NCBI RefSeq assembly: GCF_036108815.1
Contig: NZ_CP107985.1
Location: 682,001-746,000, forward strand
Direction: 5' to 3'
From: Streptomyces sp. NBC_00353
GTDB taxonomy: Bacteria > Actinomycetota > Actinomycetes > Streptomycetales > Streptomycetaceae
DNA length: 64,000 bases
The translations under genes were made by a program, and so were the position numbers. This document shows, one piece after another, positions 1 through 7,674 of the stretch; positions within the stretch are counted from its first letter, which is position 1, and every line of letters begins with the position of its first letter. The notes below the pieces were generated by a model. The model was not told the DNA's origin, did not search any database, and was given only the letters and a program-made list of their open reading frames with translations.

Positions 1-81
1 CTATCTGCTTAGCCGTCACATCCAGCAGCATGCCCGGCCAACGACGCCACCGGGAGTCCGTCACAAGATCTCCGGCTGTAG

Positions 82-183
82 TACCAGTACCTGCCCAACA
101 GCAAGCTCGACGTCGTCGACGCTGGCCACTGGGTCTGGGAGGAAGCCCCTGGGGAATACGCCGGGATCGTCAACGACTGGTGA
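82..183 (+). pseudogene. Alpha/beta hydrolase C-terminal fragment
   Basis: The frame ending in TGA at 181-183 reads YQYLPNSKLDVV then DAGHWVWEE, the usual C-terminal strand and catalytic-His loop (GHW) of an alpha/beta hydrolase. An in-frame TAG at 79 and another at 10 close the frame upstream, so only about 33 residues survive and the nucleophile region is missing. I infer a decayed gene tail. The family call rests on the short GHWxxEE-type motif only. Confidence 0.45.
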
Positions 184-396
184 AGTCGAACTGACCCCGG
201 TCGGAAGACGACGCGTTGAGTCGGGTAGCGGTCGCGACCGCGGCCCGGCTCAGCGCCGTCGCCGCTGGTCAGGCCCTTCGGGAGCCACATCAGCAGGCCG
301 GCGGTTGGGCCGCGATCTGGCGGCCCACCGCGGTGGTCTCGCAGGTCGGCATCGGCGTGACGGTCCCTGTGCAGAACCGGCACTTCCGCGCAGTCG

Positions 397-624
397 CTAC
401 GCCGCAGCAAACACCAGAGGAGCTGCGTTGACGAACCGTAACTGGCGGACAGGGGCAGGTTCCGCAGACAGTTTGAACGCGCGGCCCCGGATCCGGTCCA
501 CGGCTGGGGCCGACGGCCAGTAGCTGAGCCTGAGTTCGGCGATGGTCCGATTGGCGGTGCCAGCGCCGAAGCAGGTCAGCCGGACTCCGTCCGCGTCGGT
601 GAGATCCTCAACGGGGCCCGGCAT
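397..624 (-). CDS. Small hypothetical protein
   Basis: A 75-residue frame starts MPGPVEDLTDADGV and ends VNAAPLVFAAA. Its composition is protein-like, with mixed hydrophobic and charged residues and no low-complexity arginine run, unlike the competing frames. I recognise no domain and see no convincing ribosome binding site. It could be the remnant of a longer gene, because the same frame stays open upstream to 744. Function unknown. Confidence 0.3.
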   Translation of the reverse strand: MPGPVEDLTDADGVRLTCFGAGTANRTIAELRLSYWPSAPAVDRIRGRAFKLSAEPAPVRQLRFVNAAPLVFAAA

Positions 625-885
625 GCGGTCGTTCCTTGCGGACGACCGGCCGCACGCCCTGCGGCGCGCCGTCCAGCAGGTCACCGCTGATGTCGGCGCC
701 CCAGGCGCCGCCCCGGAGCTCGCCTTGGCGTCTTGGAGGCACAACTGCGCCAGGATCTCCTCCCGGAACCGGAGAGAGGCACGCAGGCCTGGTCCGTCCG
801 CCGGATCGGATGACGAAGTGCACCCGGCCCCTACCGCGGCGATGCGCGCAGGAGGGGCCGGGTACGCGGGGTGCCACCGAGGCGG

Positions 886-1494
886 TCAGGCGGCCTTCAG
901 CTGTGCGGCGATCTGCACGACGCGCTCGGCCTGGATCCGCGCGGCGGTGCGGGTGACGTCGTCGACGGGGTTGCTGAGCTGGCCGTCCACGTGCGAGGTG
1001 CCGTACGGGTTGCCGTCCACGAACTTGGCGGGGTCGGTGAACCCGGGTGACGCGATGATGCCACCGAAGTGGTGGACCGAGTTGTACAGCGCCAGCAGGG
1101 TGGACTCCTGGCCGGCGTGCGCGGTCGCTGTGGAGACGAAGCCGCTGTAGACCTTGTTGGCCAGCTTGCCCTCGGCCCACAGGCCGCCCAGGGTGTCGAT
1201 GAACTGCTTCAGCTGCGCGGAGACGTTGCCGAAGCGGGTCGGAGTACCGAAGATCACGGCGTCGGCCCACTCGACGTCGGCGGGGGTCGCGACGGGGACG
1301 TCCGCGGTGGCGGCGTGATGGGCGGCCCAGGCCGGGTTGGAGTCGATGGCGGTCTGCGGGGCCAATTCGGCGACCTTGAGCAGCCGGACCTCGGCGTCGG
1401 CCTTGAGACCGGCGTCGGACAGTTCCTTGGCGACCTCGGCGATGGTGCCGGTCGAGGAGTAGTAGACGATTGCGAGCTTTACAGGGGTGGCCAC
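886..1494 (-). CDS. wrbA: WrbA-type NAD(P)H:quinone oxidoreductase
   Basis: A 202-residue flavodoxin-fold protein. The N-terminus VKLAIVYYSSTGTIAEVAK is the FMN-phosphate loop, followed by the FGTPTRFGNVSAQLKQFID and GLWAEGKL segments typical of WrbA, then the TATAHAGQE and VHHFGG motifs. Family members reduce quinones by two electrons with NAD(P)H, using FMN in the cytoplasm. I chose the GTG at 1494 because GGAGAG lies six bases upstream; the ATG at 1518 has no such site. A TAGAC-N5-GTCTA operator at 1562-1576 lies just upstream, matching those at the tetR and SDR genes, so TetR repression is likely. Length is normal for the family. Confidence 0.92.
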   Translation of the reverse strand: MATPVKLAIVYYSSTGTIAEVAKELSDAGLKADAEVRLLKVAELAPQTAIDSNPAWAAHHAATADVPVATPADVEWADAVIFGTPTRFGNVSAQLKQFIDTLGGLWAEGKLANKVYSGFVSTATAHAGQESTLLALYNSVHHFGGIIASPGFTDPAKFVDGNPYGTSHVDGQLSNPVDDVTRTAARIQAERVVQIAAQLKAA

Positions 1495-1561
1495 GGGGCT
1501 CTCCGATTCGTTGTGCATGTAGGTGCTTGGAGCAGTCGGCTGCGAGCAGCCACAATCAACA

Positions 1562-1576
1562 TAGACGACCGGTCTA
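1562..1576. promoter_or_regulatory. TetR-type operator upstream of wrbA
   Basis: The 15-mer has inverted arms TAGAC and GTCTA around GACCG. Nearly identical 15-mers lie at 2767-2781 and 5045-5059. It sits 68 bases upstream of the wrbA start. Binding by the local TetR protein is inference. Confidence 0.7.
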
Positions 1577-1878
1577 GTAATCGCAAAGGTCGGCACCTGC
1601 TGGGGGCGGGCTTCGGTTTGCCCGGTCGAAGTCGTCTCGACGCGCGACCGGAACTGCGCGGGGGCACGCAGCCTTCTCCGACGCGCTCCGACAGCGCGTC
1701 GGAGCCGTAGTCCGGCTGCGGGCACGCCGGGCGACCGGATGAGTCGGCGAGCAGTGCCGCTTCTCCACATGAAGGGCTGCGCTGCCCGGTCGTGGTCGGG
1801 TCGCGAGGTCGTGCGCCCACACCGCGCGATGCCTGCGACTTCTGACGCGGAAGGGGGGCCTGCGCGCGAGTGCGCAGG

Positions 1879-2181
1879 TCAGGCCGTGTGCTCTGTGAGA
1901 CCCGGGTCGTTGGGGTGCGGCTGTACTGCGGTGACCACCGAGACCATCCAGGGCCACAGCGGCAGGGTGCCGAGCACCTTCTGGTACAGCTCCTGCTCGT
2001 CCGCAGCGCGCCACAAGCCGATGCTGCGCAGTTCACCCACCGGGCGCCACAGCCTCACCAGGTGGCCGGTGGCGGCCAGCTCTCCGGCCCGGACGGCTTC
2101 GTCGGCACGTCGGCGATCGACCTCGGCCCGTGGGGTGTTCTCGGGCACGACGGTGGTGAGCTCGACCAGGAACTCCTTCAT
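1879..2181 (-). CDS. Muconolactone delta-isomerase family protein
   Basis: A 100-residue protein starting MKEFLVELTT, with EVDRRRADEAVRAGELAA followed by GHLVRLWRP and the C-terminal TLPLWPWM. This is the ferredoxin-like fold of muconolactone isomerase and YCII-like proteins. Members isomerise small aromatic-derived lactones or act as subunits of uncharacterised enzymes; the substrate here is unknown. GGAGAG lies directly upstream of the ATG. The gene follows the SnoaL-like gene by 49 bases on the same strand and probably shares its transcript, which would put it under the TetR operator at 2767. Confidence 0.85.
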   Translation of the reverse strand: MKEFLVELTTVVPENTPRAEVDRRRADEAVRAGELAATGHLVRLWRPVGELRSIGLWRAADEQELYQKVLGTLPLWPWMVSVVTAVQPHPNDPGLTEHTA

Positions 2182-2230
2182 GACCTCTCCAATCTGCGGT
2201 GCTGCTGGGGCGCTTGAGCGGTGCGGGCCG

Positions 2231-2611
2231 TCAGTCGTCAGCCGCGAGCCGGGAGACGTGGTACTGGCGGATCCGCCAGTCGTCGCCGTCACGCACGAGG
2301 ACCAGCGACAGGTGCACGGCCACCGCCCAGCCGTCCGGGTCGCGGAACGTGACGTCAGCGAAGCCGCCGGCCAGGCCCTCGCCGATCCGGTAGCCCTGGA
2401 CGTCCGCGACGTGGGCGCTACGCTCGGCCGGCACGGCCTCGTCGTAGGCGCGTACGGCTTCCCGGCCGGAGACGACCGCCGGCCCGAATCCCTGGAAGAG
2501 GGTGTCGGGGGTGAACAGGTCGGCCATGGCGGCCGACCGGTGGCCGTCGAAGGCGGCCTTCCAGCGGCCCAGCACCTCGCGCATGGGGTGATTCGATACG
2601 TCTTCACTCAT
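2231..2611 (-). CDS. SnoaL-like (NTF2-fold) protein
   Basis: A 126-residue protein. It has an N-terminal helix (VLGRWKAAFDGHRSAAMADL), the motif LFTPDTLFQGFGP, and C-terminal strands ending DDWRIRQYHVSRL. This is the layout of SnoaL-like or SgcJ/EcaC-type proteins, which act as small hydrolases, isomerases or ligand binders. GGAGAG precedes the ATG at 2611; the longer open frame to 3286 is antisense to tetR and is not expected to be used. The gene is divergent from tetR, with the shared operator at 2767-2781 between them. Confidence 0.85.
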   Translation of the reverse strand: MSEDVSNHPMREVLGRWKAAFDGHRSAAMADLFTPDTLFQGFGPAVVSGREAVRAYDEAVPAERSAHVADVQGYRIGEGLAGGFADVTFRDPDGWAVAVHLSLVLVRDGDDWRIRQYHVSRLAADD

Positions 2612-2766
2612 GGTGATCAGCTCTCCTGGGATGGGGGTGCGGGCGGAGGCGAAGGTGGCGCCGCAAAGGGAGTCGGCAGCGCCCGGCCCGTCCGCTGGCA
2701 CGGCCGCGCTGCCGGGGCTGTCGCGGTTCCGTCCGGCAGAGTGGCTGAAGCGCGGAGATTCCATCG

Positions 2767-2781
2767 TAGTCAACCGGTCTA
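2767..2781. promoter_or_regulatory. TetR operator in the snoaL/tetR divergent promoter
   Basis: The sequence has arms TAGTC and GTCTA around AACCG and matches the sites at 1562 and 5045 at 13 of 15 positions or better. Downstream, TATACT at 2804-2809 can serve as the -10 of tetR. It ends six bases before the tetR ATG, so the tetR transcript is probably leaderless and the operator covers the -35 region. Confidence 0.72.
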
Positions 2782-2815
2782 CTAAATGATAGTCGGGCGG
2801 TCGTATACTGTCCTC

Positions 2816-3433
2816 ATGGGACGCACCAGTGACGCCAAGGAGAAGATCATCAGTGCCGCGGAGTCGCTCATCGAGCTCCACGGTTATTCCGCGTTGGGCG
2901 TGGCCGAGATCTGCAAGTCGGCCGGAGTCCCCAAGGGCAGCTTCTACCACTTCTTCGAGTCCAAGGAAGCGCTCGCGCTGGCCGTGATCGACCAGCACTG
3001 GGCGGTCGAGTGCCGTGGCTGGACCGGCGTGCTGAACAGCGACGCCGAGCCGCTGGAACGGCTGCGCCAGCTGTTCCAGCTGACGGAGGCGGCTCAGCGC
3101 ACCAGTCAGAAGAACTGCGGAACCGTCTCGGGCTGTATGTTCGGGAACCTCACCCTGGAGATGAGCAACCAGACCGAGGCCATCCGCGCGCGCCTGCAGG
3201 GCATCTTCGACGCCCAGGTCGACATGGTCGACTCCCTTATCGGCGAGGCCCGCGAACGCGGCGAGGTCATCGTGAGCGACACCCACCAGGCAGCCCGGTC
3301 GATCGTCGCCCAGCTCGAGGGTCAGGTGCTCTTCGCCAAGCTCTACAACAACACGTCCCTAGCCGACGCCCTGTGGACGAACGCCCTGTCCCTGCTGGGC
3401 GCCCGCGCACCGCAGATGGCCGCCGAAGCCTGA
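2816..3433 (+). CDS. TetR/AcrR family transcriptional regulator
   Basis: A 205-residue protein. Residues 8-50 form the TetR helix-turn-helix: AAESLIELHGYSALGVAEI, then KSAGVPKGSFYHFFESKEAL. The ligand-binding domain contains NCGTVSGCMFGNL, typical of the subgroup that senses quinones or aldehydes and resembles LfrR/YxaF proteins. The ATG at 2816 is preceded by TATACT, giving a leaderless start; an upstream in-frame ATG at 2786 would overlap the promoter. It probably represses itself, the divergent snoaL-like operon, wrbA and the SDR gene through the shared 15-bp operator. The two cysteines in the ligand domain could sense electrophiles, which is inference. Confidence 0.94.
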   Translation: MGRTSDAKEKIISAAESLIELHGYSALGVAEICKSAGVPKGSFYHFFESKEALALAVIDQHWAVECRGWTGVLNSDAEPLERLRQLFQLTEAAQRTSQKNCGTVSGCMFGNLTLEMSNQTEAIRARLQGIFDAQVDMVDSLIGEARERGEVIVSDTHQAARSIVAQLEGQVLFAKLYNNTSLADALWTNALSLLGARAPQMAAEA

Positions 3434-3678
3434 CTATCGCTCCATGGACAAGTGTCTCGTGCAACGGGACTCCCGAAGATCGTCAAGCTTGGTCGCGAGA
3501 TGATCTGCGCGAGTCCCGTTTCGCACGTCCAACCTGGTTGACCAGTGATGTAACTCTCCAACGCGGCGACGTTGCCGTCTCGGTTGCAGGCGGTGGCGGG
3601 ACGTCCTCAACTCCTTCGCGCGGTCCGGAGGGGGCCTGTTTGGTCGAGACCGTGCCGTCACTGGGAACCTTGCGGGGG

Positions 3679-4149
3679 TCAGCGGCCGGGGAGTCGCTCG
3701 GTGATCTCCTGGAGTACCCAGCCGTTGCCGTCCGGGTCGCTGAAGGTGGCGAAGGAGCCGTAGGAGGCGCGCTCGGGCTGAGGGCCGGCGAGCCGCTGCT
3801 GCCCCTCGATGCGGTGGGTAACCTCTCCCCCCTCGTGGCCGTGGTAAAAGAAGCCCGCGTCGTGGAAGATCTCACTCACCTCGATGCCGCGCTCGATGAG
3901 TTCCGCGCGTGCCTGCTCGATGTCGGAGACGACCAGGTATATGCCCTGGGCCGAGCCGGGCGCGGCGGAGGCGACCCCTTTGCCGAAGATGATCGAGCAC
4001 TTGGAGCCGGGCGGCGTGAACTGCACACCGCGCCAGTCCTCGTTGGCGGTTTGGTCGAGGTCCAGACGGAATCCCGCCTTCTCGTAGAAGGCCTTGGCCC
4101 GGTCGACGTCGGAGACGGGGAGTACGAAGACTTCGAGCTTCAGATCCAT
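3679..4149 (-). CDS. VOC (glyoxalase/bleomycin resistance) family protein
   Basis: A 156-residue protein with the two beta-alpha-beta-beta-beta modules of the vicinal oxygen chelate fold: LEVFVLPVSDVDRAKAFYEK at the N-terminus and SFATFSDPDGNGWVLQEI at the C-terminus, where the final Glu is the usual metal ligand. Members are glyoxalases, extradiol dioxygenases or binding proteins; the substrate is unknown. No TetR operator is visible between it and the SDR gene upstream, so it either has its own promoter or is read from the SDR transcript across 147 bases. Confidence 0.9.
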   Translation of the reverse strand: MDLKLEVFVLPVSDVDRAKAFYEKAGFRLDLDQTANEDWRGVQFTPPGSKCSIIFGKGVASAAPGSAQGIYLVVSDIEQARAELIERGIEVSEIFHDAGFFYHGHEGGEVTHRIEGQQRLAGPQPERASYGSFATFSDPDGNGWVLQEITERLPGR

Positions 4150-4296
4150 GGATGTGTGCTCACTTTCAAAGGTAGATCAGCCGGTTTCCATACCGGATGC
4201 ATGTTCGAACTACTCCGATCCCCCGAGTGCTGGCGCACTGCCGAACCGGACGTGGGCCCGGCGGATCGGAAGGTGGTCGACAGGCGCGTCGTCGAC

Positions 4297-5007
4297 TCAG
4301 TGGCCGGCGATCTGCCCTCCGTCGACGTGCAGGATCTCGCCGGTGACGAACGGGGCGTTCTCGAGGTACATGACCGCGTCGACTGCATCGCTCACCTCGC
4401 CGATGCGGCCTACCGGATGCAGGGCGCCGAGGTCGTCCCAGTACCCCGCGGTCATAGGGGTCTTGATGGTGCCCAGGGCGACGGCGTTGCTGCGGATGCC
4501 GCGGGTGGCGTACTCGATCGCGAGGGCCCTGGTGGCGGACTGCAGGCCGCCCTTGGTCAGTGCGGCAAGTACGGATTTCACGTTGGAGTTGGCCTGGTCG
4601 GCCAGGGTGCTGGTGATCTGTACGACGTGACCACCGCCCTGGGTCAGCATCTGCCGGGTGGCGAGCTGCGTGATCCTGAAGAAGCCTGCCAGGTTCACGC
4701 CGAGTGCGGCGTCGTAGTCCTCCTCGGTGAAGTCGGTGAACGCGTTGGAGATGAAGATCCCGGCGTTGTTGACCAGCGTGTCGATGCGGCCGAACTGTTC
4801 GAGGCCTGTGGCGATGACCCGTTCCGCGGTGGCGCGGTCGGCGATGTCACCCTGGACGGTGAGAATGCCGGGATCCTGCGAGGGTGCGATGGTGCGTGAT
4901 GTGGCGACGACGGCGTAGCCCAGCTTGCGGTAGGCCACGACCAGTCCGGCGCCGATGCCCTGCGACGCGCCGGTGATGACTGCAACCTTCTGGCTGTGAG
5001 TGCTCAT
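4297..5007 (-). CDS. Atypical short-chain dehydrogenase/reductase
   Basis: A 236-residue Rossmann protein with cofactor motif TGASQGIGAG, the NNAG motif (LVNNAGIF) and the catalytic Ser in VQITST. The usual YxxxK reads AALTK, so the catalytic Tyr is replaced by Ala while Lys is kept. The C-terminal VTGEILHVDGGQIAGH is typical. Related Streptomyces proteins with SVLASLTKGG share this change, so it may define a subgroup with altered chemistry. A TetR operator at 5045-5059 sits 38 bases upstream of the ATG at 5007, linking it to the wrbA regulon. The cofactor is probably NADPH or NADH and the substrate is unknown. Confidence 0.93.
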   Translation of the reverse strand: MSTHSQKVAVITGASQGIGAGLVVAYRKLGYAVVATSRTIAPSQDPGILTVQGDIADRATAERVIATGLEQFGRIDTLVNNAGIFISNAFTDFTEEDYDAALGVNLAGFFRITQLATRQMLTQGGGHVVQITSTLADQANSNVKSVLAALTKGGLQSATRALAIEYATRGIRSNAVALGTIKTPMTAGYWDDLGALHPVGRIGEVSDAVDAVMYLENAPFVTGEILHVDGGQIAGH

Positions 5008-5044
5008 GATGGCCCCTTCGAGGGATGCGGACGTTGCGAAAGAT

Positions 5045-5059
5045 TAGACGACCGGTCTT
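5045..5059. promoter_or_regulatory. TetR-type operator upstream of the SDR gene
   Basis: Arms TAGAC and GTCTT surround GACCG. The first 14 bases are identical to the site at 1562-1575. It lies 38 bases before the SDR start codon. Confidence 0.7.
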
Positions 5060-5141
5060 CTATTTGTATTCCCACGTTCGAGGCGGCGGAGCGTATGGGA
5101 TTGCAGGTCAGATTGAGCACGCCCTGACGGAGCTCAGCGCG

Positions 5142-5471
5142 TCACTCATCGCGGTAGGGGGTCGTTTGAACTGAGCCGGGGCAGGTCTGGGCGGCAGAGG
5201 GGACCGGTCGGTCCCCTCTGCGGCCGAGTGCGTCGTACTGGATGCCGCGGACCTTCAGCGCATAGGAGTATTCGGCGCCCTGGGCCGGGACCACGGTCAG
5301 AGCAGCGAACGTGCCGGCCGTGAGACCAGCCGCGATGGCGGCATGGGTGCGCAAGATGAAGTCCCCCAATGCGTCGCCCGCAGGGACGGACGCCGACCGG
5401 ACGTCGAAGACCGCGTCCCTGCGCTTATGACCCCGCAACATCGCCATCGCAGGCAGGCACTGCTGGGCCAA
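5142..5471 (-). CDS. Possible truncated secreted protein
   Basis: The frame contains a signal-peptide-like stretch, RTHAAIAAGLTAGTFAALTV then PAQGAE, followed by YALKVRGIQYDALG. A signal peptide followed by an IQYD motif resembles the start of actinobacterial secreted lamin-tail-domain proteins, but the chain stops about 35 residues later, well short of that domain. The N-terminal 30 residues before the signal are probably not translated. I read it as a truncated or decayed gene. An overlapping frame on the same strand (5425-5562) competes with its upstream end. Confidence 0.33.
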   Translation of the reverse strand: MAQQCLPAMAMLRGHKRRDAVFDVRSASVPAGDALGDFILRTHAAIAAGLTAGTFAALTVVPAQGAEYSYALKVRGIQYDALGRRGDRPVPSAAQTCPGSVQTTPYRDE

Positions 5472-5562
5472 CGCGCTTGCGGCCCCATGTGAAGATGAAC
5501 ACCGCGACGACAGCAGTCAGGACGAAGAGGATCGAGACGCCGAGCCACTGCATGCTGTTCAT
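5425..5562 (-). CDS. Possible small single-span membrane peptide
   Basis: A 45-residue frame starting MNSMQWLGV with one clear membrane span (SILFVLTAVVAVFIFTW) followed by GRKRVG, a positive-inside stop-transfer signal. No ribosome binding site is obvious and it overlaps the frame at 5142-5471. I recognise no family. Confidence 0.25.
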   Translation of the reverse strand: MNSMQWLGVSILFVLTAVVAVFIFTWGRKRVGPAVPACDGDVAGS

Positions 5563-5639
5563 CTGCGAGAGCGGCAGGTAGTCCACCGACCAGCCCACGA
5601 TGCAGGCCTTGTGCGGACAGGCGTCGTGAGTCCTCCTCG

Positions 5640-6156
5640 ACGCCTCGTGCGGCATCTGGGTGCGGACCGCCGAGCCTGAACTCACCAACGGTCGGCGGGC
5701 ACCGGGTGACACCAAGTCTGATGCGGGCAAGCGGTTCCTCGTCCTGTCGGCCTTTCTGGAGAAGTACCTCAAGCGGCATCTGGCCTGGTACGCGGAGAGG
5801 CAGCCGGCGGACTGTTGTTCGTGGAGGAGCGGAGCAAGCCTCTCCGGCGCTCCACGTTCGGGCGGAGGTGGCGGAAGGCTCGAGCCGAGGTCGGGCTGCC
5901 GGACAGCTTCCGCTTCTACGACCTTCGTCACACCGGACACACGCTCTCGACGCAGTCGGGCGCCACGCTCAAGGACACGATGGTCCGCGCCGAGCAGTCC
6001 TCCGAGCGTGCCGCGCTGAGCTATCAGCACTCGAACCTGGAGCGTCAGCGGGAGGTGTCCGACGGGATCGACGCCCGCGTTCGCGCCGAGCGGGAGAAGG
6101 TTGCGATTGTGCCCGACGATCAGGCATCGGGCACGCGACGGGCACACGACGCCTGA
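5640..6156 (+). pseudogene. Tyrosine recombinase (integrase) C-terminal remnant
   Basis: Two frames together give an actinobacterial phage/ICE integrase C-terminus. Frame 2 (about 5660-5810) carries GRRAPGDTKSDAGKRF and AFLEKYLKRHLAWYAE. Frame 1 (5815-6156) carries RRSTFGRRWRKARAEVGLP, the catalytic box FYDLRHTGHTL, and SYQHSNLERQ, where Y is the nucleophile. The frame changes between 5810 and 5830, and the N-terminal core-binding half is absent. A tRNA-Gly 3' fragment lies 52 bases downstream, the position where such integrases leave their attachment site. It is therefore a dead integrase at the edge of an old integrated element. Confidence 0.8.
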
Positions 6157-6176
6157 TGCGGTCTAGACAACAAAGA

Positions 6177-6204
6177 AGCCCCGGGCCGTTGGCCTGGGGC
6201 TTTT
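6177..6204 (+). terminator. Intrinsic terminator after the integrase
   Basis: AGCCCCGGGCC and GGCCTGGGGCT form an 11-bp stem with one mismatch around a GTT loop, followed by four Ts. It lies 21 bases after the integrase stop. Confidence 0.7.
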
Positions 6205-6207
6205 GTA

Positions 6208-6251
6208 TGGAGCGGGTGACGAGAATCGAACTCGCGCTCTGAGCTTGGGAA
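6208..6251 (-). other. tRNA-Gly 3' half, attachment-site remnant
   Basis: Read on the minus strand, the segment has the anticodon loop TTCCCAA (anticodon CCC), the T-arm GCGAGTTCGATTCTCGT and the acceptor end CACCCGCTCCA including CCA. The 5' half of a tRNA is absent; the sequence diverges at 6252, in the anticodon arm. This is what integration at a tRNA gene leaves at the far end of an element. Bases 6230-6251 recur at 9564-9585. Confidence 0.7.
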
Positions 6252-6904
6252 TCCTGAGACGACGTCCCGGTGTGGGTGCTCTGGCCTGCAGGGATAACGT
6301 CAATGCCTGCTTCGCGCCTCGGTGGGGTTGACCGCTGTTGACCGTGGTTCTCCGCCGCAGATGGTGCGGAGGTGGTGCGACGTCGTACGCGTTTCTGAGA
6401 GAAGGAAGTCGCCTCCGGCGACTGCGACCTACCAGGCCGGATCAGGCAACGCTTGCGCGACGACGGCCCGGGAAATCTCGTTTTCCCGCGCTGCTCGACG
6501 GTCTGAACCGTCTGGCCCGCCCTCGGCGCGCCGATCGCCTTGTCTCTCCACTTCTCTGCCCATACTCCATGCGGGTGGTGTGGGCCTTTGGGGCGTCACC
6601 GTCGAAGAGGGACGGCGTCAGGGGGGACGTCATGGCTCGGGCCTGAGCGCCGACCGCTGACCTGCGGAATTGAGCAGATTTCTGCTCAAGATGCTGGAGA
6701 GGGTATGTGCTACTAACGTCATGCCTGTGAGAGTCGCAACCGGGGCACGCCCCGGGCAGCAAGATTCCGGAAGGGCCGGAACCAATCAGCGGCGAGACGT
6801 GCTCCCGCTTCGAGCTGTGACCTCTGCGAACCGCACCGTATGTCTTGCATGCGCTGCGGCCACCCGTCTTCGATCTTCGGTGGCGGAAGGAAAGGTAGAG
6901 ACTC
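6252..6904. other. No supported gene; att-arm-like sequence
   Basis: Several frames are open but none looks like a protein. The first 150 bases (TCTGGCCTGC at 6278-6287, then a GTTGACCG-rich stretch and GGTGCGGAGGTGGTGCGAC) share the layout of the segments after the other tRNA fragments at 9586 and 12953. The last 200 bases lead into the gene at 6905. GGAAGGAAAGGTAGAGACTC just before its ATG contains a plausible ribosome binding site. Confidence 0.4.
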
Positions 6905-7267
6905 ATGCGAACACCTCATATCAAGCGTTCCCTCGCTGTAGCCGCCGCCGGTGTGATGCTGGCTGGTGGCGCCGCTGTTGGTGCCGGAGGGGCGGCCGCG
7001 GCCGCCCCTGCCCACGCGACCTCCGCGGCCAGCCACTCCTACGACCGGTGCGGCTGGTGGGGTGACTGCAACGGGTACTGCGGCTACGGCTACGGCAACG
7101 GGTACTACGGCTACGGCAACGGGTACTGCGGCTACGACAACGGGTACTACGGCTACGACAACGGCTACGGCTACGGCTACGGCTACGGCTACGGCTACGA
7201 CAACGGGTACTACGGCTACGACAACGGGTACGGCTACGGCTACGGCTACGGCTACGGCGGATACTGA
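6905..7267 (+). CDS. Secreted Gly/Tyr/Asn-rich repeat protein
   Basis: A 120-residue protein. Residues 1-38 are a signal peptide (MRTPHIKRSLAVAAAGVML to PAHATSA). The mature part opens with HSYDRCGWWGDCNGYCGYGYG and is then built from repeats of GYGNGYY, GYDNGYY and runs of GYGYGYG, ending GGY. There are three Cys, all in the first part of the mature chain. At DNA level the codons TAC-GGC-TAC-GAC-AAC-GGG repeat tandemly, so length changes by slippage are likely. Tyr/Gly-rich low-complexity chains form flexible or phase-separating structural material, so a surface or extracellular matrix role is possible, as inference. No known family is recognised. Confidence 0.8.
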   Translation: MRTPHIKRSLAVAAAGVMLAGGAAVGAGGAAAAAPAHATSAASHSYDRCGWWGDCNGYCGYGYGNGYYGYGNGYCGYDNGYYGYDNGYGYGYGYGYGYDNGYYGYDNGYGYGYGYGYGGY

Positions 7268-7665
7268 GCCAACTCGGGGATAGGTGAACTAGTGCCGCAT
7301 CAGACAACGTTCGCCCTGTGGAAAACTCGTCGAAATGGTCTGTCGGGCGTGGCCGAGGATGGTCCTTCGGGCTGCGAGCGGATCTGCGCCGGCTCTCCTA
7401 CGCGCTGAAGTGGGAACGGCGCGGGCGCGCCAGCGACGACGCCACCCTCTTCATGATCGAGTGGCACGGAGGCGCCGCCGACCACCTCGCGGTCCTTGAC
7501 TGAGCGCCCGCGCGTCAGGCCCCGATCACGTCATCGGCGACAAGGGCTGATCACTTTCGCGGTGCCTCGAAAGTGAAAATGCCTGTCACCTTACGGATGC
7601 CCGTAAAGCGATCACGCCCCCTGCTCCGGCTACGGCCGGGGAGGGACGCATGCCGCCGTATGGCC
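7268..7665. other. Intergenic, one weak ORF and hairpins
   Basis: A GTG-started frame at 7318-7503 (ending WHGGAADHLAVLD) is the only protein-like stretch and cannot be assigned. TCACTTTCG at 7551-7559 and CGAAAGTGA at 7568-7576 form a 9-bp hairpin, probably a terminator. A smaller TTACGG/CCGTAA hairpin follows near 7591. Confidence 0.35.
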
Positions 7666-7674
7666 TAAGAGGAG

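Noticed and set aside
608..1555. 315-residue minus-strand frame over the wrbA gene
   Set aside because: It is another frame of the same strand as wrbA, arginine-rich, without motifs.
3010..4899. 629-residue plus-strand frame
   Set aside because: It covers tetR out of frame and the VOC and SDR genes in antisense.
6208..6251. An intact tRNA-Gly gene
   Set aside because: Only the 3' half is present; no D-arm or 5' acceptor strand follows.
6921..7307. Minus-strand frame rich in RSRSR opposite the Gly/Tyr gene
   Set aside because: It is the antisense of the TAC-GGC codon repeats; no start signal and no function expected.
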